This document shows positions 28,322 through 35,814 of a DNA stretch of 64,000 bases, in pieces (within the stretch, counting starts at the first letter, position 1; each line of letters starts with the position of its first letter). Made by a program: the position numbers and the translations under genes. The notes under the pieces are model-generated. The model made no database searches and was not told the origin of the DNA. It worked only from the letters and a program-made list of their open reading frames with translations. The stretch spans positions 124,001-188,000 of the forward strand of contig NZ_FNRX01000002.1 of the NCBI RefSeq assembly GCF_900105195.1, read 5' to 3'. The DNA is from Rhodococcus pyridinivorans. Lineage in GTDB: Bacteria; Actinomycetota; Actinomycetes; Mycobacteriales; Mycobacteriaceae.

Positions 28322-29082
28322 TGATCAACGCCGTCGGCAATCCCCAGACCCTGCTGCTGCTCGGTGGCACCTCCGAGATCGGCCTGGCCATCGTCGAGGA
28401 GTACCTCCGCAAGGCACCGGCCCGCGTGATCCTCGCGGCCCTGCCCGGCGACCCGCGTCGTGAGGACGCCGTCGCCCAGGCGAAGTCCGCGGGTGCGACG
28501 CAGGTCGACCTGATCGACTTCGACGCGCTCGACACGGCGAGCCACCCGGCCGTCATCGACCAGGCGTGGAAGGACGGCGACGTCGACATCGCGATCGTCG
28601 CCTTCGGTCTGGACGCCGACGCCGAGGAGCTGTGGCAGAACCAGAGCAAGGCCGTGCGGGTCGCGGAGGTCAACTACACGGCCGCCGTCTCCGTGGGTGT
28701 GCTGGTGGGCGAGAAGATGAAGGCGCAGGGCTTCGGGCGCATCATCGCGATGTCGTCGGTTGCCGGCGAGCGCGTCAAGCGCGCCAACTTCGTCTACGGT
28801 TCCACCAAGGCCGGCCTCGACGGCTTCTTCCTCGGACTCGGTGAGGCGCTGCGCCCGTTCGGGCCGCGCGTGACCGTCGTGCGCCCCGGCCAGGTGCGCA
28901 CGCAGTTCAGCGCGCATGTCGACGAGGCCCCGCTCACCGTGAACAAGGAAGATGTCGCGAAGCTCGCTGTCGCGGCCTCCGATCGCGGCAAGGAGATCGT
29001 CTGGGCGCCGGGCACCTTCCGGTTCGTGATGATCGTGCTGCGTCACCTGCCGCGCGCGATCTTCCGCAAGCTGCCGATCTGA
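28321..29082 (+). CDS. dprE2: Decaprenylphosphoryl-2-keto-ribose reductase DprE2
   Basis: 253 residues of the short-chain dehydrogenase family. The coenzyme motif is [18 protein letters not shown], with [33 protein letters not shown] supplying the Ser, Tyr (YGSTK) and Lys catalytic residues. It reduces the DprE1 product to decaprenylphosphoryl-arabinose, the donor for Emb and Aft enzymes. Its ATG overlaps the dprE1 TGA (TGATG), so translation is coupled. AGAAGG just upstream is a plausible ribosome-binding site. It corresponds to Rv3791. Confidence 0.94.
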   Translation: MINAVGNPQTLLLLGGTSEIGLAIVEEYLRKAPARVILAALPGDPRREDAVAQAKSAGATQVDLIDFDALDTASHPAVIDQAWKDGDVDIAIVAFGLDADAEELWQNQSKAVRVAEVNYTAAVSVGVLVGEKMKAQGFGRIIAMSSVAGERVKRANFVYGSTKAGLDGFFLGLGEALRPFGPRVTVVRPGQVRTQFSAHVDEAPLTVNKEDVAKLAVAASDRGKEIVWAPGTFRFVMIVLRHLPRAIFRKLPI

Positions 29083-29142
29083 CAGACGTGCACCCTCTGC
29101 CTCGCCGGACCCGTTTCGGCGGGGCAGTCGTCTTTTCGGGGT

Positions 29143-29463
29143 CTACCGGACGTAGCCGGTTCCGCTGTGGATCATCCCGGGCGGCCCGTAGCACCAGTGG
29201 TTGATCGACCCTTCGTTCACGAAGACACCGTTCACGATGCCGTCCTGCCCCGCCTCGTTCGTCGCGTAGCCGACACCCGGCGCCCCGACGACGATGCACT
29301 GGTAGGGATCGACGCCGTGGTGGTCGTACAACCGGCCGTCGATGGGACCGCCGGGCGCACCCGGTTCGATCACCGGATACGCCGAGGCCTGCGCCGCCCC
29401 GAAGACGAGGAGAGGTGCCGTCGCGAGCGTTGCAAGGGCCGCACGAACCGCTTTACCTGTCAT
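29143..29463 (-). CDS. Small secreted protein of unknown function
   Basis: 106 residues. A signal peptide is clear: KAVRAALATLATAPLLVFGAAQASA with an AxA cleavage site. The mature part of about 80 residues begins YPVIEPGAPGGPIDGRLYDHHGVDPY and contains two cysteines (QCIVVGAP and HWCYGPP) that could form a disulfide. No family is recognised. ATG 29463 has GGAAGG upstream. It is antisense to the main dprE-aftA direction and may be its own unit. Confidence 0.65.
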   Translation of the reverse strand: MTGKAVRAALATLATAPLLVFGAAQASAYPVIEPGAPGGPIDGRLYDHHGVDPYQCIVVGAPGVGYATNEAGQDGIVNGVFVNEGSINHWCYGPPGMIHSGTGYVR

Positions 29464-29607
29464 GATCTGAGCCTTCCGTTCGGATTCCCCGGGCCGTACC
29501 GACAGCCCGGTTTCCCGACGCAACTTCCAGGATGAAGGTCCCGACCGGTGGACGGCGGCGTTTTTGCGGCGCGGATCGGGCCACCACTCGTCTCGCGGAC
29601 GCATCTC

Positions 29608-29613
29608 TATGCT
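29608..29613 (+). promoter_or_regulatory. Leaderless -10 box of aftA (TATGCT)
   Basis: TATGCT ends 6 bases before GTG 29620, leaving no room for a Shine-Dalgarno sequence. Confidence 0.45.
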
Positions 29614-29619
29614 CGTGGG

Positions 29620-31548
29620 GTGCTCGCCGACACTCCTGTAGCAGTAGCCCCTTTACGCCGTGCCGTCTCGACGCTCGTGCAGTTCGTCTGCGCAGCGCTC
29701 GTCGCAGCACTCGTCGCCGCGGTGGGGCTGTTCGCTTTCGACCGTGTGCAGTGGCCGGCGTTCAATTCGTCGAACGTGACGCAGGCCGTCACCACCGTGA
29801 TGCAGTTCGCGGCACTCGCCGTGCTCGGCCTGTCGATCTATCTGTTGCGTCGCCGCAGATGGGTGACGGGGGCGCGGGTGCTGTCGTGGGCGGCGCTGTC
29901 CGGCCTGGTCACCGCGACCCTCGGGATGCCGCTCGCCGCGACCCGCCTCTACCTGCACGGCATCTCCGTCGACCAGGAGTTCCGCACCCAGTTCCTCACG
30001 CGACTGACGGACAGCGCGGCGTTGCGCGACATGAACTACGCCGACCTGCCGTCGTTCTATCCGGCCGGGTGGTTCTGGATCGGTGGCCGTGTCGCGAATC
30101 TGCTGGGTATGGACGGCTGGGAAGCGTTCAAGCCGTATGCGATCGGCTCGCTGGCGGTCGCGGCGGTCGTCGCGCTGGTGCTGTGGTCCGAATTGGTCCG
30201 CTCCGATCTGGCGGTGCTCGCCGCCACCGCGACGACGCTGGTCGTGCTGGCCTACGGTTCGCCGGAACCCTACGGAGCGGTGATCGCGGTGCTGGTCGCG
30301 CCGGCGTTGGTGCTGGCCTGGGCTGGTTTCCTGCCCGCTACACGCGGTGGCCGGGGACGACAGGGCTGGGGTGCCGTCGTGGGGACGGGCCTGTTCCTCG
30401 GTCTCGCCGCGACCTTCTACACCCTCTATCTCGGTATCGCGGCGTTCGCGGTGACGGTGATGGCCGTCGTCGCGGCGTACCTCGCGCGTCGCGCCACCGG
30501 GTCGTGGCGGGCGGTCCTCCCGGTGCTCGTCCGTCTCGTGGTGATGGCGTCGATCGCGGTGCTCGTCGCGTTGATCGTGTGGGCGCCGTTCGTGTTCGAC
30601 GTGCTGGGCGGTAATCCCCCGTCCGAGTCCGGGACGGCGACCCACTATCTCCCCGATGCCGGTGCGCGACTGCCGTTTCCGATGTTCCACATGTCCCTGA
30701 TGGGATTGCTGTCGTTGCTGGGCACCGTGTGGCTCGTGGGCCGGGCGTCGTCGTCGCATCGGGCGCAGGCGCTCGGCCTCGGGGTGATCGCGGTCTACCT
30801 CTGGTACCTCGCGTCGATGGCGTCGACCGCTGTGGGCAACACCCTGCTCGCGTTCCGGCTCGAGGTGATCCTGCTCGTACTGCTCGCTGCGGCAGGCGCA
30901 TTCGCCTTCGTCGACTTCTCGCGGTGGATCAGCCTGGCTACCAGCGAGAATCCGCGCGTGCGCAGGGTGCTCGTGGCAGTGGGGGCTCTGGGTGCGCTGG
31001 CGTTCGCGCAGAACATTCCGCAGGTACTCGCCGGCGAGATCACCGTCGCCTACACCGATACCGACGGGTCGGGCGAACGCGCCGATCAGCGACCCGCCGG
31101 TGCCGCGTCCTATTACGCCGAGGTGGACGACGTCCTGCTGTCGCAGTTGGGCGGCGAGCGTGACGACCACGTGGTCCTCACGGCCGACACGTCTTTCCTC
31201 GCCTACTACCCGTACTTCGGTTTCCAGGCCCTGACCTCGCACTACGCCAACCCGCTGGCGGACTTCTCCGCGCGGGCCGCAGCGATCGAGGAGTGGTCGG
31301 AACTCTCCTCCCCCGGCGAACTGCTCGCCGCCTGGGAGGAGTTGCCGTGGAGAGCCCCCGACGCCGTCGTCTTCCGGCAGGGCGCCGAGGGTTACACGCT
31401 GCGTCTGGCCGAGGACGTCTACCCGAACGATCCCAATGTGCGGCGGTACACGGTGACCTTCCCCAAGGAACTGTTCGACGATCCCCGCTTCACCGTGACC
31501 GAGGTGGGGCCGTTCGTCGTCGTCACCGCGACGGGCGAACCGGCATGA
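29620..31548 (+). CDS. aftA: Galactan 5-O-arabinofuranosyltransferase AftA
   Basis: 642 residues, against 643 for M. tuberculosis AftA. This is a GT-C integral membrane enzyme with eleven or so hydrophobic segments and a soluble C-terminal domain of about 170 residues (TADTSFLAYYPYFGFQALTSHYANP). AftA places the first arabinofuranose on galactan using decaprenylphosphoryl-arabinose. The loop after the second segment contains NYADLPSFYPAGWFWIGGR, as in AftA. GTG 29620 is chosen for its leaderless box and for the length match. Its 3' end overlaps the convergent DoxX-like gene by 26 bases. Confidence 0.9.
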   Translation: MLADTPVAVAPLRRAVSTLVQFVCAALVAALVAAVGLFAFDRVQWPAFNSSNVTQAVTTVMQFAALAVLGLSIYLLRRRRWVTGARVLSWAALSGLVTATLGMPLAATRLYLHGISVDQEFRTQFLTRLTDSAALRDMNYADLPSFYPAGWFWIGGRVANLLGMDGWEAFKPYAIGSLAVAAVVALVLWSELVRSDLAVLAATATTLVVLAYGSPEPYGAVIAVLVAPALVLAWAGFLPATRGGRGRQGWGAVVGTGLFLGLAATFYTLYLGIAAFAVTVMAVVAAYLARRATGSWRAVLPVLVRLVVMASIAVLVALIVWAPFVFDVLGGNPPSESGTATHYLPDAGARLPFPMFHMSLMGLLSLLGTVWLVGRASSSHRAQALGLGVIAVYLWYLASMASTAVGNTLLAFRLEVILLVLLAAAGAFAFVDFSRWISLATSENPRVRRVLVAVGALGALAFAQNIPQVLAGEITVAYTDTDGSGERADQRPAGAASYYAEVDDVLLSQLGGERDDHVVLTADTSFLAYYPYFGFQALTSHYANPLADFSARAAAIEEWSELSSPGELLAAWEELPWRAPDAVVFRQGAEGYTLRLAEDVYPNDPNVRRYTVTFPKELFDDPRFTVTEVGPFVVVTATGEPA

Positions 31549-31963
31549 TGCGACGAACTCCGGTGTCGCGCAACCACAATCCACCCCATACCAGAATTCC
31601 GGTGTAGATCGGGAAGAGAGTCGTGCTGACGATCGGCTGTTCGGTGAGCAGATTCGTCGCGACAGCACCACCGAGATAGCCGGTGAGGAGTACGGCGCCA
31701 AGGATCGCGGTGGGCGGCAGGACGTAGGCGATCAGGCAGATCAGCAGGACCACGCCGAACACCCGGTTGAGGCTCGGGTCGAACCCGAGATCGGCCATCG
31801 CTTCCTGCACCTGCGAAACGTTGGCGATGTGGATGATCGAGTCCCACAGCAGAAACAGGACGACGAGACCGCTGACGATCAGGCCTGCGATGCGAGCGGC
31901 GCGTGAGGGTGCCGCGGTGATGTCGTCGCGGGTGCCGGTGGTGGATGCGGTGAAGGTGTTCAT
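31523..31963 (-). CDS. DoxX-like four-helix membrane protein
   Basis: 146 residues with four hydrophobic stretches: IAGLIVSGLVVLFLLWDSIIHI, RVFGVVLLICLIAYVLPPTAILGAVLLTGYLGGAVATNLL and FPIYTGILVWGGLWLRD. The spacing and the GYLGGAVATNL segment fit the DoxX/DUF4345 type, whose members are poorly characterised membrane proteins. A strong AGGAGG lies about 6 bases before ATG 31963. It is convergent with and overlaps the end of aftA. Confidence 0.7.
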   Translation of the reverse strand: MNTFTASTTGTRDDITAAPSRAARIAGLIVSGLVVLFLLWDSIIHIANVSQVQEAMADLGFDPSLNRVFGVVLLICLIAYVLPPTAILGAVLLTGYLGGAVATNLLTEQPIVSTTLFPIYTGILVWGGLWLRDTGVRRIMPVRPSR

Positions 31964-32042
31964 GACGGCCTCCTGGTAGGTGGGCAGCGGTGCTGTCGCA
32001 GATACCGACCGGGCAGGAGCCGGAAACTCATCGCCGCTGCGG

Positions 32043-32048
32043 TAAGGT
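32043..32048 (+). promoter_or_regulatory. Possible -10 box of the effector/immunity-like operon (TAAGGT)
   Basis: TAAGGT lies 43 bases before the first ATG of the operon (32092). A GGGGGA stretch nearer the ATG could serve as ribosome-binding site. No obvious operator is seen. Confidence 0.35.
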
Positions 32049-32091
32049 CGCGGCGAGTCGTACGGGGGGTACGACGGAATCGGGGGATTCG

Positions 32092-32394
32092 ATGAGCGAC
32101 GTTCTGTATGTGCCGATCCGACGCCGCGACAGTTCCGGGCACGTTCGGCTCGAGATGCGCACACTGCCCGACGGCCGGCTGGCGTTGCCCGCCTACACCT
32201 CACCGAAGGAACTGGCCCGCTGCTGCGGACCGCAGCAGCCGTGGATGGGCGTCGACAGCACAGGGCTGCAGGAGATCCACCGGACCACCGGGTACGACGT
32301 GGTCCTGCTCGACGGCCGACAACCACCGCCACCCCCGATCGCGGACGACGACCGTCCGTTCGAGGACCCGCTCGGCAGGAGAGCGACCCGGTGA
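32092..32394 (+). CDS. SAV_915-like small protein, first gene of the effector-like operon
   Basis: 100 residues: YVPIRRRDSSGHVRLEMRTLPDGRLALPAYTSPKELARCCGPQQPWMGV then EIHRTTGYDVVLLDG. The layout resembles the SAV_915/SseB-type small domain found beside WXG100 genes in actinomycetes; its role is unknown. Its stop overlaps the next GTG by 4 bases (GTGA), so it belongs to the operon and could be a chaperone or accessory factor. Confidence 0.6.
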   Translation: MSDVLYVPIRRRDSSGHVRLEMRTLPDGRLALPAYTSPKELARCCGPQQPWMGVDSTGLQEIHRTTGYDVVLLDGRQPPPPPIADDDRPFEDPLGRRATR

Positions 32395-32666
32395 GCATCG
32401 ACATCGGTGACCTCGACACGGTCGCGAAGCTCCTGGCGACCGGAGCAATGGGAATCGACGAGCTCGGATCCGATCCCGCACCGATACCCGACGCGGGTGC
32501 CGCCACCGCACTGCTCGTCGACGCTCTCGGGTCGATTGCTTCCGCGCTGGACGCGGCGGTCCGGTCGCTGGCCAACGCAGCGGACGCCACCCAGGACAGT
32601 CTGCGCGCCTACCAGGACGCCGAGTCGCACACTGCTCAGGAGATGGCGAAGGCCGGTGAGGGATGA
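32391..32666 (+). CDS. Small helical WXG100/ESAT-6-like protein
   Basis: 91 residues with no tryptophan, mostly Ala-rich helix: DLDTVAKLLATGAMGIDEL, then AATALLVDALGSIASALDAAVRSLANAADATQDSLRAYQDAE. The length and two-helix appearance resemble ESX-type partners, although the WXG turn is absent. It overlaps both neighbours by 4 bases (GTGA and ATGA), so it is co-translated with the large effector-like protein and may be its partner or chaperone. Confidence 0.6.
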   Translation: MSIDIGDLDTVAKLLATGAMGIDELGSDPAPIPDAGAATALLVDALGSIASALDAAVRSLANAADATQDSLRAYQDAESHTAQEMAKAGEG

Positions 32667-33823
32667 GCCTCGACACCCGAGTCTTCGGCGACCCCACCTC
32701 CTGCTACGCATGCGCGGATTCGCTCACTGCCCTCGCCACGGGTGTGCACGACCGACTGAAGGTCGCGCGCGACGGACGCACCGAGTCCGAGTACGAATTC
32801 AGAAGCCCTGCGGGAGATGCGTTCCGCACGACGCTCGACCGCATCATCACGGGGACGACCGAGGCCGCAGACCAGATCGACGTGATCGCCGCTGCCCTGC
32901 GCGCATTCGCCGACGGACTCGTCACCGTCCGGTCACGCATGTCACAGGCCGAGGCGACAGCGGCGGAAGCCGGTATTCCCGTGGAGTTCGGCGTCGGGAT
33001 CGGTGAGCCACTCAACGTCGATCCGAACTCGTACGACATTGCACCCCAGGTTTTTCGGACGAAGCAGATCGCAGCCTACGAGGCGGCTGCGGGGCTCGTT
33101 GCGGAAGGTCGCGCGGCCGAAACCGGGGCGCACAGCGCGCTCGCGGAAGCCTTGCGCGGCCCGACGACAATTCTGAAGGACGCAGAAGCCCAGTGGGGAT
33201 GGCTGGTTCTACACACAGTCGGTGGGTATCTGGCTACGGCGGTTTCCGAGCTGTCGAAATGGGGAGACCTGGCCGAGGCACGCGGCGCGAACCTTGCTCG
33301 GCTGCGTGAGCTTGCCGCGGAAGCGGCGCGGTTGGGTGATCCGTACCCAGAAGCTACTGCGGCCAGGGCTGTTCGGGCCTTCCAAGGGGGAGCGGACGAT
33401 GCTGCGCGGTTTGCTGCGGAGAACTCTCGACTGCTTGCCGGGCTCGGTGACAACAAGTTCGTTTCGAGTGTCGGCGGTAACCTCGGCGACCTGTTTCCCA
33501 AAGGATCAACTCTGGCGGGTGTGGGCTCGAAAGTTCCTTATCTAGGAATGGCTCTCACCGCTGGCCAGACCGCAAGTGACGTGATGAATGCCGAAACAAC
33601 CGGAGAAGCGGTAAAGGCAGTCGCGAAGGATGTCGGTGGGTTCGTCGCAGGAACCGTAGCGACCGAACTAATACTCGCGAGCGCAGCCGGCGGTCCCGTC
33701 ACGTTGCTCGCCGTCGGCGCCGGGGTCGGTGTCGCGTTCGGTGTGGGCGAAGTAATCGAACACTGGGACGACATCTCCGGTGCTGCCGGGTCTGCGGCAC
33801 GCTGGGTGGGCAATCTGTTCTGA
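32663..33823 (+). CDS. WXG100-like protein with glycine-rich hydrophobic C-terminus, candidate secreted effector
   Basis: 386 residues. Residues 1-110 form an alpha-helical hairpin-like domain with EFRSPAGDAFRTTLDRI in place of the usual WxG-AADAF turn. The middle is Ala-rich helix (AAGLVAEGRAAETGAHSALAEAL). The last 100 residues are glycine-rich and hydrophobic (LGMALTAGQTASDVM, GGFVAGTVATELILASAAGG, VTLLAVGAGVGVAFGVGEVIEHW), as in membrane-active or membrane-crossing toxin segments. It is followed 8 bases later by three homologous membrane proteins. I infer a type VII-like secreted antibacterial effector, but no known toxin domain is identified. Confidence 0.6.
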   Translation: MSLDTRVFGDPTSCYACADSLTALATGVHDRLKVARDGRTESEYEFRSPAGDAFRTTLDRIITGTTEAADQIDVIAAALRAFADGLVTVRSRMSQAEATAAEAGIPVEFGVGIGEPLNVDPNSYDIAPQVFRTKQIAAYEAAAGLVAEGRAAETGAHSALAEALRGPTTILKDAEAQWGWLVLHTVGGYLATAVSELSKWGDLAEARGANLARLRELAAEAARLGDPYPEATAARAVRAFQGGADDAARFAAENSRLLAGLGDNKFVSSVGGNLGDLFPKGSTLAGVGSKVPYLGMALTAGQTASDVMNAETTGEAVKAVAKDVGGFVAGTVATELILASAAGGPVTLLAVGAGVGVAFGVGEVIEHWDDISGAAGSAARWVGNLF

Positions 33824-33831
33824 GGACATTA

Positions 33832-34491
33832 ATGAACGCAACCGATCTTCCTCCGCTGCCCGACGCGGTTAACGGCGAGCCTCGCCCACCTCGCGCGCCA
33901 CGCATCCACCACGTAACCGAATACACACCGGCCGACAGACATCCCCGTAAGCCGCCGAAAACACCGGAGCATCTCGGCCCCGTTCTCGAATGGCTCCAAC
34001 CCACCGTGCGCGACCGATACATCGGCGCATTCCTCATAGCGGCAATCTTGGTCGTGTACCTCACCGTCATCAATGGAGACTTTCGCTGGATCCACTGGTG
34101 GATCATGTGGGTCATCATCCCTGGAAGTTCACTATTGTTGTTCTTCGGCAAGGGAAACCACTGGACCGCAGCCGGCGCCACCTGGGTCCAATGGCACGAC
34201 AGCTGGGTCGATACCTACCATCTCACTCGCATCCGCTTCTCCGCTGATGGGCCCAGTCGTGTCCTGCGACTGAAAGACGCCCACGGCAACAAAATCCAAT
34301 CGTTCAAGATCAGTGAGATCCAACGTAACCCCGACCTGTGGGACCTGGTCTACAACGGCATCCTCCACTCCGTCGCGTCGGGTAACTGCGACATCGACGC
34401 CAAAACCCGCCACATCCTGAAAATCCCCTACGAACTCGGGCCGCGCCCCACCCGAAGCGAACGCACCAGAGGACGACGCCGCAGATGGTGA
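33832..34491 (+). CDS. Immunity-like membrane protein, tandem copy 1
   Basis: 219 residues: a proline-rich cytosolic N-terminus, two membrane segments (GAFLIAAILVVYLTVINGDF and WWIMWVIIPGSSLLLFFG), then a PH-like soluble domain ending NPDLWDLVYNGILHSVASGNCDID and TRHILKIPYELGP. ATG 33832 has GAGGA upstream and lies 8 bases after the effector-like gene. Local GC is low (32 of 60 bases at 34021-34080) compared with the rest of the window. Position after a candidate toxin, membrane location and triplication suggest an immunity role (inference). Confidence 0.65.
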   Translation: MNATDLPPLPDAVNGEPRPPRAPRIHHVTEYTPADRHPRKPPKTPEHLGPVLEWLQPTVRDRYIGAFLIAAILVVYLTVINGDFRWIHWWIMWVIIPGSSLLLFFGKGNHWTAAGATWVQWHDSWVDTYHLTRIRFSADGPSRVLRLKDAHGNKIQSFKISEIQRNPDLWDLVYNGILHSVASGNCDIDAKTRHILKIPYELGPRPTRSERTRGRRRRW

Positions 34492-35147
34492 ACCCCATCG
34501 ATCTACCACCGATGCCGGATTCGATCACAGGCGAACCCCGCCCACCCCGGGCGCCCCGCATCTACCACGGCACGGAATACACACCAGTCAAGCGCTCCCC
34601 ACGAAAGCCACCGGATGCACCGGAGCATTTCGGCCCCACCCTCGAATGGCTCCAGCCCACCCTTCGCGACCAGTACGGCGATGCCGCGATGCTCGCCGGA
34701 CTACTCGCGGTATTCGGGACGATCAGCGCAGGGGGTTTCAGCTGGGTCCTCGAATGGTGGGCATGGGGTCTGCTCGCGCTCTTCCCATGGATCATGTTCC
34801 GGGCCTCCGGAAACCACTGGACAGCAGCCGGTGTCAGTTGGGTGCAGTGGCGCGACAGTTGGGTCGACACATACAAACTCACCCGCATCCAATTCTCCGC
34901 TGACGGCTACAGCCGCGTTCTTCGGCTGAAGGATGCCCACGGCAACGAGATCCATTCTTTCAAGATCAGCGAGATCCAGCGCAACCCCGACCTGTGGGAT
35001 CTCGTCTACAACGGCATCCTCCACTCCGTCGCGTCGGGCAACTGCGACATCGACGCCAAGACCCGCCACATCCTGAAGATCCCCTACGAACTCGGGCCGC
35101 GCCCAACCCGTAGCGAGCGCATCAGAGGACGGGGGCGTAGAGGGTGA
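34488..35147 (+). CDS. Immunity-like membrane protein, tandem copy 2
   Basis: 219 residues, homologous to copy 1, with the most divergent membrane region (GDAAMLAGLLAVFGTISAGGF, WWAWGLLALFPWIMF). I chose GTG 34488 because copies 2 and 3 then start identically (GTGAAC) and overlap the preceding stop by 4 bases; an ATG at 34485 is also possible. Its first 107 bases after the start are identical to those of copy 3. The C-terminal PH-like module is nearly identical in all copies. Confidence 0.65.
   Translation: MNPIDLPPMPDSITGEPRPPRAPRIYHGTEYTPVKRSPRKPPDAPEHFGPTLEWLQPTLRDQYGDAAMLAGLLAVFGTISAGGFSWVLEWWAWGLLALFPWIMFRASGNHWTAAGVSWVQWRDSWVDTYKLTRIQFSADGYSRVLRLKDAHGNEIHSFKISEIQRNPDLWDLVYNGILHSVASGNCDIDAKTRHILKIPYELGPRPTRSERIRGRGRRG
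34503..34609 (+). repeat. 107-bp perfect direct repeat, copy A
   Basis: This stretch near the 5' end of copy 2 is identical to 35159-35265 in copy 3, exactly 656 bases later. The same 656-base spacing holds for the conserved 3' module (34351, 35007, 35663), so the three genes are a 656-bp tandem repeat. Confidence 0.9.
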
Positions 35148-35800
35148 ACGCTGCCGACCTACCACCGATGCCGGATTCGATCACAGGCGAACCCCGCCCA
35201 CCCCGGGCGCCCCGCATCTACCACGGCACGGAATACACACCAGTCAAGCGCTCCCCACGAAAGCCGCCCGAGGCACCGGATCATCTCCGCCGCACGCTCG
35301 AATGGCTCCAGCCCACCGTCCGCGACAAGTACACTAGTGCCCTTTCCATGGTCTTGCTCTTGGTCGTGTATCTCACCGTCCTCAACGGAGATTTCCGCTG
35401 GGTCCACTGGTGGATCATGTGGGTCATCATGACGGTAGGCGCCTGGATGATGTTTCGCGCTACCGCGAACCATTGGACCGCAGCCGGTGCCAGTTGGGTG
35501 CAATGGCGCAGCAGCTGGGTCGACACCTACCACCTCACCCGCATCCGCTTTTCCGCAGACGGCTACAGCCGTGTTCTCCGGTTGAAAGATGACCACGGCA
35601 ACGAGATCCACTCTTTCAAGATCAGCGATATTCAAGGAAACCCTGACCTGTGGGACCTCGTCTACAACGGCATCCTCCACTCCGTCGCGTCGGGCAACTG
35701 CGACATCGACGCCAAAACCCGCCACATCCTGAAGATCCCCTACGAACTCGGGCCGCGCCCCTCCCGAAGCGAGCGCACCAGAGGGCGACGCCGCAGATGA
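35144..35800 (+). CDS. Immunity-like membrane protein, tandem copy 3
   Basis: 218 residues. The N-terminus matches copy 2 at base level, whereas the membrane region (VVYLTVLNGDFRWVHWWIMWVIM) resembles copy 1, so it is a mosaic. GTG 35144 overlaps the stop of copy 2 (GTGA). Its own end reads GCAGATGATGA, the same start-overlapping-stop layout that links copies 1 and 2, but no fourth copy follows; the reverse-strand dehydrogenase ends 15 bases on. Confidence 0.65.
   Translation: MNAADLPPMPDSITGEPRPPRAPRIYHGTEYTPVKRSPRKPPEAPDHLRRTLEWLQPTVRDKYTSALSMVLLLVVYLTVLNGDFRWVHWWIMWVIMTVGAWMMFRATANHWTAAGASWVQWRSSWVDTYHLTRIRFSADGYSRVLRLKDDHGNEIHSFKISDIQGNPDLWDLVYNGILHSVASGNCDIDAKTRHILKIPYELGPRPSRSERTRGRRRR
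35159..35265 (+). repeat. 107-bp perfect direct repeat, copy B
   Basis: Identical to 34503-34609. Such identity between paralogues whose next section differs suggests recent duplication or gene conversion. Confidence 0.9.
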
Positions 35801-35814
35801 TGAGCCCGCCGTAC

